Shown one piece after another: positions 36,401 to 49,357 of a stretch of 64,000 nucleotides of DNA. The stretch comes from Chionis minor (taxonomy: Eukaryota > Chordata > Aves > Charadriiformes > Chionididae): contig VZSF01008843.1 in NCBI GenBank assembly GCA_013398295.1, forward strand, positions 57,217 to 121,216, written 5' to 3'. The notes beneath the pieces were generated by a model that saw only the letters and a program-made list of their open reading frames with translations, made no database searches and had not been told where the DNA came from. Position 1 is the stretch's first letter; every line of letters begins with the position of its first letter. A program made the position numbers and the translations under genes.

Positions 36401-37986
36401 CAAGCAGATCTGCACCATCAGACTGCGAAGAGCAGGACCTGGCTATAGAGCGAAGCAGGTTTGCAGGCAGGAGGGGGTTATCCTATGCCCAGCCATGGGA
36501 CCCCCCTGCTCCCTGCTCCCCTGCTCCCCTTCCCAGCTCTGGCAGGGCTGGCGCCTGTGGGTGCAGCTCCACGGGATCCAGAGGGGGACGGGGACCCCAG
36601 AAATGGTGAGAAATGGTCTCAGCTGGGGGTTTCCAGCCAGTGGGGAGGCAGATGAGCAGGCTCCGATGTGTGTGCATATGCGTGTGCTACACCCACCCAG
36701 GAGCCCACCCACCACCACCTTTCGCCACTTGTATTCCTTACCCACTGCCTCCCTAACAAGCAGCCTGCCAAATTTCAATGCCTTCACCCTAAAAAGCAGC
36801 AGCAACTGCTGGGAAACGCTTTTCCCAGGGGGCTGGGGCAGTCGGGTAGGGCTGCAGAGCTCCCCCACTCCCCTTCTCCAGCCCGTGGGCAGGGGGCCAG
36901 CTTGGCTCCGGCGGCCCTTTCTGCAGGCAGGGCTGGTATGTTCACCACAAGCTATAGACAGCCCGGCTGCCGCTTACAGTAAATCTGAGTAAGTTGTTTT
37001 GGGCAGAGCATTTGCAGTCCCATAGGCAGCAAACCGGCCGTATCCTACTGGCACAATCGTCTGCCACAGGCGTCTCCCATTTCCAGCACGCCCCTTGGCT
37101 TTCCCAGCACCAACCCGCCACGCATCAGCCTCCGTCATCCGGCGCGAAGCCGCTTTCCCGGGGCTTCCCCCACCTTCCTGGAGGCAGCTGATGTCTCGGG
37201 GAGAGGAGCTGCGTCTGCCGTCATCCCCTCTCGCTTTGGCTCCGAGTCAGCGCGCAGGAAAGCCGTCGAGGAAGGATGTTGGGGCACTAGGTGCTTGTCA
37301 GCACCATCCCCTGGCCACACTCTTGCTGCTTCATTCTCCCATCGCTTCCCTTCGGCCATCGGCCGCAATCTCCAGCAGATTTTTCTGCTTTCTGGGGTGA
37401 ATGTGAAATCTTTGCCCCTGCGGTGGCCAGCAGATGAACCTGAAGCACCACTCAAGCATTTCTTTAAGGGCTTAAGTGGGATTTATGGGGTGAAGATGCT
37501 TGCTTCAGCACTCTTCATGGATGGGCAACTCCAAGCACTGGGAAAAGGCAAGATTTGGTTTAACCAGAGGAGTTTCTCTGGGTCCTCAGGATCACATTTT
37601 GCATTTTTCTCTCCCTTTCCCACAAGGACTTCCTCCCTACCCACTTGTTAAGTGAAAACCACTGAGGGTCTCATGTCACTGGTGACTGTGAGACTTGGGG
37701 CTGCAAGGACTGTTCCACACCTCCCTTCGCATTTGCACCCCGAGTCCAGAGGAAGGTGAGGTACACGCTGGTGGGAGATTCAGCCCAATCTGTTGAATAA
37801 CCAAGAAGCAGAAAGCAAGCAAGGCACTAACTAACTAACAAGGCACCCAAGGACAGATGACCTCCCAGATGCTGAGCCCTACCACTGCTGGCCCAGTGGC
37901 CTGAGGACATTGCCCCAGAGCAGCTCCACCAGCCCCATGGCCTCTTCTGCATTTGGCCCAATGCTTCCTGGCACAGGAAAGAAGGC

Positions 37987-38048
37987 ACAGCAGACACAGA
38001 CAAGGGATCTTCCAGGGACAGCAGACACAGACAAGGGATCTTCCAGGG
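37987..38048. repeat. Perfect tandem duplication, 31 bp x 2
   Basis: The unit beginning ACAGCAGACACAGACAAGGG and ending CTTCCAGGG occurs twice head to tail with no mismatch, indicating a recent duplication. Confidence 0.95.
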
Positions 38049-41000
38049 TAGGAGCTTGCTCTTAGTCTGGTTTTTCAGAAGCAGGCTGCAAGCTTGTGAA
38101 TCGGAGGTATTTTTCAAGTTGGTTCCTGCAGTGGAAATGATCAAATAATTGCTTATACACCCATCTGGCCCAACGACTCATGCTCGTGGAGCAGAAACTT
38201 GCTGTCAAGGCTGCTGGGATGTGGTTACCCCATGATGCTATGGCATGTTTTTAAGAGGAAGATGTTGAGGTCGCAGGTGACTTTCCAAGGCAGAGCCATG
38301 CTGTGATCCGGGCACACTGATGACTAGTCGCTGGGCCAGATTTGTGCCACCTTTCTCTCCATGGAGCCACAGAAGAGTTGTACCTGGCAGCAGGCTTTCC
38401 CCTGTTCCACTTGCCCAAGAGGGTGCTCCCAGCATCTTCTCCATGCCTTGTCCTCTCCTTCCCCCTCTCCCCACTTTGCAACCCCGACAGCCTATGTGTG
38501 GCTTTTCCCACCTTCCCATGCTCCCCATGCTCAAGCAGGTGTCCAGAACAACCCTGCTGCTCCAAGGGAGGATGGAGGACATGCATCCCCTTGGGAAAGT
38601 GAGGCTTTCCCAGCGGAAGCCTCCTCCAGCCCCCAAAGTGATGGTGCCGTGAACATTTCCATACAGACCAACCATTTTTTTCAGGCATTTGTAACCCTCT
38701 CTAATATGTTTTCCTTTTTCTCTCTCCTTTGGGGTTGGAATTATTCTGGCTTTGTGCAAAAACCAACTCTGAAGTGCTCGGGGAGTGGAAACCTCCCATT
38801 ATACTTTTGAAAAATAATATTAATCTTCTTTCTCCTTTTATGAAGAGCTCTCTCCCTGATGGCTCAGGACTGGAGGTAGGCATTTGATGTGGAAATAGCC
38901 CCTGCTGAAAGAGCCCTTTTGATGTTTGATTTTCACAGGGCCAACTCCAAACCAACCGCGGGGGGCACCAGGTGCCGGAGCGGCTGGGCCCCAAAGGGTG
39001 CCCAGGAAGGACACAGGGCAAAGGGAAAGTGCTGCCAGGCCCTTAGCCAGCCTGTCATTTCTCCAAGCAACAGGGCGGTGTTTCCTGGCTTTCAAAGACA
39101 ACAAAACGAGAGGGATTTCCATTCATGAAAACTGCCCTTGGCCTGATTCAGCTCCAGGGCCAAAGGCGGGTGCCCAGCCTGCAGCGAGTCAGGGTGACGG
39201 ACACAGCTCTTGGCCATCCGTGTTGTGTTCCCTCCGACAGCACTGTGGCACTGAGTTCTGTGGTCCCGTGGATGGATGTGCTGGTCCTCCCATAGCCTTC
39301 TGCACCAGCCATGCCTGGCTCCCTGTGGCTGCCCACTGCAGGAGCCCATGGCTCTGGCTGGGAGACAATCACGCTTCCTAAGAGCAGGTCTCTACCCCTT
39401 TGCTCACGGCAAGAGAGACCTGGCATCTCTCCATAAACCACAGGGACCAGAGGGGAGTGCAAGAAGTAGAATTTGGCCTCAGCTGCAGGAATGCAAGAGC
39501 AAAGGGAAGGGGAGGACATGCTGGCAGACCTCATCACCTGCCAGGCTCCTCAAAATGCCTTGGGCTGAAATCTGCCCACTGCGGGGAGCTGGGGCCATTG
39601 GGCCCATGCCATGAGGATGAGGATGATGTGCTTGAGTTTGGTGCGTGTGGAGGCGGGGGCAGGTTGGCTGGAGCTCTGCAGATCCAGACAGCACCTGCAG
39701 GCAACAGCAACCCCAGGCAGCAGCATTCCCAAGTGACAGCATCCCCATCCTTGCTGCAGGGACACAGGGGAGGGGGAAGTGGATACTCGCTTTGGGACTG
39801 AGCCACTGTCTGCAGGTGCCTCTGGTGGCAGGAAGCCTGGTCACCTCTTTGCTTCTTCTAGTCCGACATTGCTCCTGCCTCCTTATTTAGTGGTTTCAGT
39901 ATCCAGCAATTTGGCCTCCTGTAGCGCGGCAGCAAGCTTTTCTCTCCTTTCCCTGCCTCTCCCTCTCCTACTGTTTTCTCTCATTTAATTCCTCAAAGCA
40001 CTTTTAAGAGGCCATTCATCCGGGAGGTACCACCGAAAACAAAGTTGTATTGTGTACGTTTGGTCAAAGCAAGATAAGAGCTTCCAAGCGGCGGGGCAGT
40101 AAAGGCGGCTTCTTCAGGTGCTGGCAGCTCTCACAGAGCGCACAGTGTTTGGGATGTGCTAACCCACAGGACGGGATTTGCATAGGTACAATACCCCGCT
40201 TCACTTTCTGGCAGGTTCTTGGCCTGGAAACTGTTGTATTAAACCTTAGACCAGTGTGTTGGCCCGGTAATCAGTATCACGCTATTTACTTTGTCTCTCC
40301 CTTTTCTTTTCGGAGACAATACACATTTAATGCTTTGTCAGCAGAAGGCAGGGCTAGAGCTCACCCTTCAGGGCATCCCACTCCTCCTGGAAGCTGCAGG
40401 CACCCAGCGCTCCGGCAGCTGCCGGCTTTGCCTACGCTCTGCAAAAAGTTCTCATTCACGGCACCGAGGAACAAACGCTTTTGCGCTTTAGTCTCTACCA
40501 ACCTACGTGTTGTGAAAGAGACCTGGCCGCCTTTTTATCCGAAAGCTTTGTCCTCAGTAAAATCTGAAGACGTTGCAAGTTTTGTTTGATCATCAAGGAA
40601 CAGAACTGCCGGACATCTGGAAATCCTAGACGCAAGCACCATGCCGGCACGGCTCAGCCCTAAGGCACGTGCTTAGCAAGAGCGACGTTCCCGGGCGGCA
40701 GGGGACCAGCCGCACACGTGCTGCGCAGTCCCCCCATGCACAGGCAGTAAAGCTGATGCCTTCCAAGTGCTATGGATTTGTTGCACGTTTAGAGGACGCC
40801 TGTGCTGCCCAGGCGCTGATGGGCTCAGATTTCCAGCAAACGGCCAAAGGATTTACCTGGCGCGCTGGGAAGCTGAACGCCATGCCGCAGTGGCCTACCT
40901 GCCAGCACGTGCCCACTGACAGCTATGCTGCTGCAGCTGGGACTAGGTGAATCTGTAAAATTTTGGGGTTTGATGGTGGTAAAGTCCCGTCTGGTAGCGC

Positions 41001-43637
41001 AAAGCTGTGTGGTGGTTGGCAGGGATGAGGGAGCTGTTTTCCTGCCTGTTTCCAGAGGATGCCTAGGACACCACAGGGCAAGCCTGGCAACAGAGACATG
41101 GAGTGAGTTCTCAGTGCCCTGAAGTCCCACCTGTCCTCCAGGAAACTAATATTCTTCTCTTGGGAACCCAGTGCTATTCAACCGAATTTCCCCTTTCGGT
41201 TTGGAAGTCTTCAGCAGGGAAAGAACCTTAACGCAAAGGACAGACAAAAAAGGTCCTAAAGCTGATCTGCAAGCTGCCTTTGCCCAAGCCCTCCCTGCCC
41301 ACCACCTTGGTTGGATGAGGAAGGCATCACGTCCATGTGCTGGTTTTTAAATGATCACCCTACACAGCGCTGTTAGCTTTATTTCCCCGCTTAGCGTTCA
41401 GAGGCTGTTCTTCTTGGGCTTATTTACTGTAAAGCAAAGAAAGCCAGGCAAAATGATCTCCAAAGCAAATAGAGCCATGTTTCCATTTGGGAAAACTTAG
41501 AGGGAAAGCGCGTGTAGCTAAGCAACAATGCATGATGGTAAATGGGTCATTTTCCAAGGCATGAATTACATGTGGATAACTGCAAGGAAAACAACCCCAG
41601 CCAAAACGCTGCTGATGTTTGAATTCTTGGCCTAAGCAATTAATAAGAAATGAGATGACTTTTCAATACCCCTGAGAGCTCCCTGGGTAGTTATGGGTGG
41701 TTTTTTTCTCCCACTTTCAATCTCCACCCAAAGCCTTGGGTGGGAGTCTCCGTTCCTGCGGGTGGGCAGAGCTTGGAGTGTGGATGCATTGCGGCAAGGT
41801 TCTCTGCACCCAAAGAGCAATGGATCAGCTCCACTGCATCCCAGGGAAAGGGACAGAGACAAGGGAGTCCCGTGGTAGGACTGGGGACTCAGCCACAGTA
41901 AACTACCTTCTCTTTAGGGATGCAATGAAGTCGGCATTCACTTGTGCATTAAAACTGAAGCTGGATTTCAACCTCCCCCCAGCCGTACATAGGGATGGCT
42001 TTGCTCACTTATCCTCCCTGTGAAGCCAGATAATCTCCCCTGAAAGAAAAGTGGGATGTTTTCCTACTGGGGGGTAACATGTTACGGACATACCAGGGTA
42101 CTAGTACTAGGATAACACGGGCTATGGGATTGTAAAATTGTTTGGGAAGCCAGGAACAGGAGAGTTGCTGGAAGATGAATAGGTGAGGTCACGGTTGGTT
42201 GGGGGCATAACATCCATGTCACGTAGCTGCTGCGTCATGGGTGACAGTGCCTGCTTCAGCTGCAGGTGAAGGGTTAGGGAACCCTCCAGCTTTGCATCCT
42301 AGGGCAGGAAAACTATTCTGTTGGGGTTTTTTTTTCACAATGATACCAAATCTACCGGGTTCAAGCTCTGCATTTGCAGGCAAGGCCACTCATCCGAGCC
42401 TTTCCCGAATTCCTCCATCTCGCAATGGTGCCACCTTCAAACCGGTGCTGGCAATTCAGCACCTTCAGACCTGAAGGTCACCAAGTTGGACGGCAGCAGA
42501 GTAGGGACAAGACCTTGCTTTTCCTAGACGTGCCGTTGATTTCCTCTTCCTCCCGCTTGCATCACTGGCTGTGATCAAAACATACACTGCCATGTTTATT
42601 AAAAAGAAAGAGTTATTGCAGGAAGGTACTGGGATTATTTCTTTCCTCCATGAATAAAGTTCTACAGTTCCTCTTAAAATCAGACCTGAGGAATTTACAG
42701 AGTGGTTATTGTACATTCCTTGGGGGAAAAAAAAAAAAATATCTGAGCAAGTAGTTCTAGTGCATTAAAGCAATGAATAGAGGAAGTGAAAAATATTTTA
42801 AATTCCTATACAGTGTTACATTTCAAAAATGTCCTGGTTTAGGACATTAGAATTTGGGGGGGCATGGGGGAAGGCTTTTTTGTCTCTTTTTTCTCCTCTA
42901 ATTTCTCTGAACTTGTTACAAGTCACCTTCCACTTTGCTCACCATTTCCAAGCGACTAAATAGAGAGAGGCCTGGAACGATGACAGAGATGCGAAGTGCA
43001 CAAAGGGACCGGAGTGTGGTCCGATAATTCTGTAATCGGAGCTGCTCGAGGCGAAATTTTTTTCAAGCCTGTGTAAATGGGGATCGCTGAAACCCTTAAC
43101 AATCAGTCTGTCAGGCTGCTTCTTTAATGGATTGCTCTGTTTAACTCTCTCTGTTTGTCACTGGCAAGATGACAAGAGAAATTAGTGTACTGGAAAATAT
43201 AAGGTAACTGGCAGCTCCCCAGCCCGGTTCCACGGCCCGACAGAACCCGGGGCGCCGCAGTGCCGGAGCCCAGCTCACCGGCTGCTCTGCAGCCTCAGCG
43301 GAGGAGGAGGAGGAGGAGGGGGCCTTGCAACCTCCTGCCTTTCTGAGGGGTAGGAAGACCTGCAAAAATACCCTGTGGCTCTGAGACTGATATAGTGAAG
43401 AGCACGTGGGGAGAAGGGGTCCCCCCAAAGCTGTGAAGCACAGCTGGGATGGGGATGGGGAGAGCACCCAAGCATCCTCCCAAGGCCAAGTTGCAAACCT
43501 TTCCTCAGCTGCAAACCAGCTTTGTCCTCTGCTTTTACACCACAGCTACTCTTTTTTTAAGTGCTCTGGGTTAATGTCGGTCGTCTGGGAGTGCTGGGCG
43601 TAGGGTGGGAGCACTCGCTGTTAGAGAAGATGCTTCC

Positions 43638-43693
43638 AGTGTGTGCGTGAGTGTGAGTGTGCGTGAGCATATGTGAGTGCGTGCAAGTGAGCG
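43638..43693. repeat. Impure GTGA/GTGC simple repeat
   Basis: An alternating purine-pyrimidine TG-rich stretch (gtgtgcgtgagtgtgagtgt and onward), degraded by substitutions. Confidence 0.75.
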
Positions 43694-43826
43694 CTGCTTT
43701 GGGGATGCTTCGACACCTCCATTGTTCGCAGCCAGCCTCTAAAATTTGGCAGCGATGATGCCCCAAGGCTAGAGATGTACCTTTCGCTTTTCCCATGAAA
43801 TTCCATTCTGGTTTGGCTGAGTTATT

Positions 43827-43844
43827 AAAAAAAAAAAAAAAAAA
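43827..43844. repeat. Poly-A, 18 bases
   Basis: A simple A-run. No retroelement body was recognised upstream. Confidence 0.9.
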
Positions 43845-46800
43845 GTTTGAAAATCGCCATTTCCCTTCTGCTGCCTGCATTCCTCAGGAAAACTTTGGCA
43901 GCCTGTCAAAACAATAACTGAACGTGAACTTTCTAAAGAGCTGGCCCGGTGCTGTCTGCCAAAGCAGCAATTCAGCACAGCTCAGCGCAGAGTGTCCTTT
44001 CCCTCACCCCCCTGTGCCCATCCTCTCGCACACCCATCCCCGGGCACCCTTCAGCACAGACGCGTCCGCCCTGGACACCAGTGGGCAGAGCATGGGGTTG
44101 GCATCCGCTGCCCGGCTGCAAAAGCCACACACACCTCCTCTCCCCTCACAGGAGAGCGGCTTTCCGCTTCCAGCCCCAACCATTACTCCTGCGATTTTCG
44201 GGGCAGAAACCTCCGGAGAGGCCAGTGCAAACCTTGCTGAGGAATACGTTAGGTCCAGCTGCAATAACCTACATTGTAGACATTTATTTAAAAGATCTCT
44301 TTTTTTAACGTTATTTCCTACACTAAAAGAATGTTGTTTACAATGCAAAGCCAAGTGCTTTTAAGTTAGGAAATGCCTAATGTATGATTCCTTGCAAGCT
44401 CAACTCTGTGTGCATGCATTGTGCTGCGACCTTTATGTACGTGAGCCCCTATTTTGACCTCTTTCCTTGTCATATGGACACGGGAGGGAAGAGGGCATGA
44501 GCTGCTCTGACAGCTGTAAATAAGACACTTCCTAACACCGAAGTGTTTCATCTGAATGTTTTTGCAGACCGCATATTATTCTTTAATACAGGTTTTTAAT
44601 GCAATGTATAATTTTCAAACCAAAGCACCCGACTTCGGCACGCTTGCCAGAGTTTTTCCTCACCACAGAAATGCGGCCGTATCTGGGGTGGAGCGAGGCA
44701 ACTGTTTGGCCGCCTATTAGGACATAAAATGACTCTAAAACACAGAATAGGCAGCGCAGTCCTTGTTAAAAGCACCCACTACATTTCACATGAAGGTGCA
44801 GAAGGATGTGGGGAGGGAAACTGCTGCCACTTCACCCCCACGGGGGTTAATATTCTTAATCTGGTGGCAAATGCTTTGTGGTTCCGGTGTATTTTCTGGG
44901 CTCAGGTTGTACAATACAAGGGAAAGACGGTGCTTGCACCATCCCCATGTTGCCAGCACCAGGCTGGTTCAGGAAGACAGGATGAACCTCTGTCTTTCCC
45001 ACCGCCTCTTCTCCTGCCAGCAAGCCCCAGGTTTAGCTTGCACCGCACTGAGCAGCGCTGAGACCCCAGAGGCAGCATCTGAGCCAAAGATGACTAGCCC
45101 TCCTGCCTTTCCTTGTCTCCTCATCACCAGGAGGTGAGAAACGGGCAGGAACAATCCGTTAACCAAACCAAACTGCCACCACTGGTTGTTCTCATGCTGT
45201 TACCTGCAAGACGCGGCCGCCCCCCGTTGGGAAGCTGGCCACCAATTACGGCAGATACTCCACAAATCCTGGTGTCTGTGCAGCGCAAGGCTAGTAATTC
45301 CGTGTAGCATTTACTGCTGGCCAGGCAGTCGTCCTTTCCAACGCGAACGCAGCTCTACCTTCTACAAACGCCCCTCCAGCAGGCCATGAGCTTGTGCTAA
45401 GAGTGAAGCTAATATTTGGATCTTGGGAGTGGCCAGGAGTCTCCAGCCTGCCCCAAAAATCTCTCATCATTTTAGTGCGCTTGGCTGGCAGCACTGTGGA
45501 TTCAGCCCCTCTCCCTCCTCCACCCCTCCAACTATAAAAGCCTGTTGTGGCCTACATTCAGCTGTCGGATATCACATTATCATGGCTCGGCAAAGAGGAA
45601 ACCAAGCAGTTTGGCACAAATGGCTTTTCTGTGTTCAGCCTGTTCCAGCGCGGGTCCGTTTGGCTCCTCCTGAAGCACATGGAAGTGCTCAAAACTTCAA
45701 TATTTAATCTTGCCTTGAAATGCAAATTGTCAGATCCAAGGAAATGAAAGCGAGCTAACGCGCGGCCGTGGATGCAGGGACATCGGGGAGGCAGGAGACG
45801 CCGTGCTCGCCTCTTGCCTTTCAGCCTCCCTTCGCAGCCGGGGCTGGCGCAGGGCTGCAGGCGCTGCCCCCCTCCTGTGTAGCATGGGGCACCAGGACCC
45901 CTCCTCAAGCACTGTGCCCCCTGGTCAAGCGTTGTCTTTATCACCGCTATTTTATTTCAGTTTGAACGTAGCTTTTCCTGACTTGAGGCGATCTAGCGCT
46001 CAGCCGGACCTTGAGCATCCCTGAGCGCTCCGTGCGCTCCCGGTTTTGTTTGTGTTCTGCGAGGGCACCGCAGTGACACTGGATGCTCCGACGTGCCCGC
46101 GGAGGAGAGACGCACAGGCGGAGTGTATTTTGCAGTGCGTATGGCAGCACATGTGCTGCCCTCCTTTTCCCCCCCCGGCACACATGTCCACACAACCGCT
46201 CACCCCTATTGCAAGGCAGGCAGTGTGGTAGGAAAGGGAGCGCCCCGCACGTGTGTGTTGGGAGCCAAGTAATCCTGGATATATTATAAGTACAGTTTTG
46301 AGAAATAAAAACACATTAATATTCTGTTCTCTCAAGGCATTATCCTACTGTTTACCATTACACACAATCCCTTGCCTTAAATTGCATCTTTGATTAAAGC
46401 AGCAATGAGAGAAACCAGTGCTAATAACAAAATGTATTCTGCTTTAAATCACTAAAGTGAAAACATCAATAAGTTGTAACCATCAGCACCGCCATGAAAA
46501 TGAAGGCAACCACCATGGGAAACAGCAAGGATGAAATCCACTTTGCCAGCATAAAAGCAAAGTAATTAGGTCTTATGTGGGTGGAACTTATAATGAGGTG
46601 CAGGAAGGGGGAAAATGAATTTCAACCCGAGCCTGCCGCTTCCTCTCCCCCCACCCCCAACCCTGTCAGAGCTGCTCATCTACGTTTGGGGGCCGCAGCC
46701 CCATTTCTCAGCTCTGCAGGGTCCACAAAGCACCTGCACCCACCACCCAACCCTCGTGGGGCTGCTCTGCAGCCCTGTCCCGTGCACCACTGGTGGGCAG

Positions 46801-47939
46801 CGGGTGATTTGTACCCACGGCACCAACTTAAATTTCAATGGAGGAGAGGGGTGTGCTTCCAAGGAAGGCATTTCACTTTGAGCAAGCTCGAGCTGATACA
46901 CTGTATCAGCCCAAGAAATTTAATTTAAAAATTAGAAAAAGGAATCGTCTCTGGTTATCATGGATTAATCGGAGTTTGTGGATGGGGATATAAAATTAAT
47001 TTATCTACAGTGAGTTATTTGAATCAAAGCCCTGTGCTCCTCCGCAGCTGTCCATCCCTCAAGGAGCTCTATTACTGGAGCAGCGCTGCTCTCAATTGCT
47101 TGCCGGCAAAGTTGTGATACCTCCGCAAACTTCAGATCCTCTGTGCTCAGCTCTTCCCACATGCTCTTACGCTGGGTATAGGCTTTCAGTTATTCAATGT
47201 TGCAGCCACCCTCCGGTTCACCTAAGCCAGGAGGTTTTTTTTTCAGGAGCTTTCTACCTAGTGCTAGAGCAGGAGAAATTATGCATAACTGAGTCTTCCA
47301 TGCTTTAAAGTGCAAATAAAGCGGACAACTTCAGTGCTGAGTTTTGTAACGTTCCCTGACATCTCCACAGCGCGTTAAGGTGCTCGTCTGTCCTTGCGGC
47401 TGCGACACTGGATGGAAGTCTCCAGAAAGGGCTTTTCCTTAATTTCTCAAGAGCTGTCATTTTGCTTTTCTTTAAGGATGCTTCGCCGTGCTAAGACCAA
47501 GGCTGACTGCCAAGCTGGCTGCATTTCTGCCACCCGACGGTGCTTGTGGGCTGTGGGCTCAGGGTCTGGCCATCGGGATGCGGCTGGCAGGCAGGCTGAG
47601 GTTCAGTTTCGGCTACATTTGCAGCGCCGATTTATCCCAAAGCTTGTGAAAGGCAGCCATCTGGTTTGGTGCCTTTTCCTCTGCTTTTTCCCCCGGTTAT
47701 GTCGCTAGAAAGATCATTGGGTTTCCCTGGGGGGTCACACTGTAGGCAGTGGATGGTTATGATGCCCTCTGAAATGCTCAAGTATTATTTGGAATACACA
47801 GCGGGCAGTTCCCAGGGACCTTTGCAAGAAGTAAGGCAAGCGAGGAGAGTCCAATTTTCTAGCAGCAGGGTGGGCAGCTGGGGGTGCAGCGATGGGGCCC
47901 CACCACCCGTGGATGGGGAGAGCGACTCTACCTGCAAAT

Positions 47940-48708
47940 GGCTCCCCGAGCCTGGGCCGCGGCCCTCTGCCACAGACCCCATTCCCAAAGCGGGGCCAGC
48001 CCTGGCTGGAGGGTAGCGGGTAGGCCCGGCGCTGCGGGTCGCCAGCCCGGGAGGGGGTGTACCCCCCGTCGGTGCGGGCAGGGGGCGTTCCTCCACCGGG
48101 GGGGAGGCCCAGGGCCCTGCCCGGAGAGCGCCGCGCCGGGTAGGGGTCCCGGCGGTGCCGCCATCCCCCTCAACCCCGTCCCCCCTCTCCGCCTCAGCGC
48201 TCGGCCTTTCTTTGTCCCGCTTAGTAACCGGGGCCGCCAGCCAATCGCCATCGAGCCGGCCGGCTCCGCCGCCGGCTGATTGGCCAGGCCGCCCGCAGCC
48301 CTCTGCCAATCCCGGCGCTGGCTGCTCCCTCAGACAAAGGCAGCAGCTCTGGCAACTGGGCTCGGCTCCCCCCGCCCCCCCCGCGCGTGCTCCGCGGCGG
48401 CGGCCCCTTGGCGCCGGGCCAGCCGAGGGACCTACCACCTCCCCTGCCTGCCTCCGAACGGGGGGGTGGGTGGGGGGGAACACAGTCGCGAGGGAGAGGC
48501 GGCCGAAGCGGCCAAAGGGAGCCGGGGGGAAAAAAGTTAGCGAAGTGGGGAAATGGGTTTTTATTTTGCGCCAGGTTTCCCTTTTGGGCATGTCTCGCCG
48601 GCGTGAAGACGGAGGTTCCCCGCGCCGCCTCCTCCTTCTACTTCCTTTGCCCACCCCCGCCTCTGCCGTGTGGACGCGCCCGCTCGCACCCCCTCACCCC
48701 CGGCCCGG
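47940..48708 (+). promoter_or_regulatory. PIK3R3: CpG-rich promoter region of the p55gamma transcript
   Basis: CpG density rises sharply here and stays high up to the assembly gap. Three CCAAT boxes are clustered: CCAAT at 48241-48245, the inverted ATTGG at 48279-48283, and CCAAT at 48306-48310, a spacing typical of NF-Y-driven CpG-island promoters. A GC-box-like CCCGCCCCCC is at 48371-48380. No TATA box is seen. The region lies 0.65-1.4 kb upstream of the p55gamma start codon. The transcription start itself may lie in the gap. Confidence 0.7.
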
Positions 48709-49310
48709 NNNNNNNNNNNNNNNNNNNNNNNNNNNNNNNNNNNNNNNNNNNNNNNNNNNNNNNNNNNNNNNNNNNNNNNNNNNNNNNNNNNNNNNNNNNN
48801 NNNNNNNNNNNNNNNNNNNNNNNNNNNNNNNNNNNNNNNNNNNNNNNNNNNNNNNNNNNNNNNNNNNNNNNNNNNNNNNNNNNNNNNNNNNNNNNNNNNN
48901 NNNNNNNNNNNNNNNNNNNNNNNNNNNNNNNNNNNNNNNNNNNNNNNNNNNNNNNNNNNNNNNNNNNNNNNNNNNNNNNNNNNNNNNNNNNNNNNNNNNN
49001 NNNNNNNNNNNNNNNNNNNNNNNNNNNNNNNNNNNNNNNNNNNNNNNNNNNNNNNNNNNNNNNNNNNNNNNNNNNNNNNNNNNNNNNNNNNNNNNNNNNN
49101 NNNNNNNNNNNNNNNNNNNNNNNNNNNNNNNNNNNNNNNNNNNNNNNNNNNNNNNNNNNNNNNNNNNNNNNNNNNNNNNNNNNNNNNNNNNNNNNNNNNN
49201 NNNNNNNNNNNNNNNNNNNNNNNNNNNNNNNNNNNNNNNNNNNNNNNNNNNNNNNNNNNNNNNNNNNNNNNNNNNNNNNNNNNNNNNNNNNNNNNNNNNN
49301 NNNNNNNNNN
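48709..49310. other. Assembly gap (602 N)
   Basis: Undetermined sequence sits inside the CpG-rich promoter/5'UTR of the p55gamma transcript. The real length may differ from 602. Open frames that run across it are meaningless. Confidence 0.99.
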
Positions 49311-49357
49311 GAAAGCCAATCTCTTATTTATAAACCTGCCGGGACTTGCCTGTCGCG

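Larger units (their letters stand above)
29481..47939 (+). other. Intron 6 of the SH3-BH transcript, second part (no gene recognised)
   Basis: No exon could be supported on either strand. Landmarks are an AT-rich element at 30260-30490 (listed), a 14-bp unit repeated twice at 35121-35148, a 31-bp perfect tandem duplication at 37987-38048, poly-A and TG-rich simple repeats at 43638-43844, and a GGA run near 43300. From about 40 kb on, the sequence becomes patchier, with AT-rich stretches, for example 46290-47040 with CTTTGATTAAA at about 46388-46398. The longest + strand frame (40050-40589, 179 codons) resembles no family I know. Confidence 0.55.

Noticed and set aside
40050..40589. A 179-codon + strand frame in the long intron
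   Set aside because: It has no recognisable domain, no clear splice or promoter context, and mixed composition. Probably chance; a protein search would settle it.
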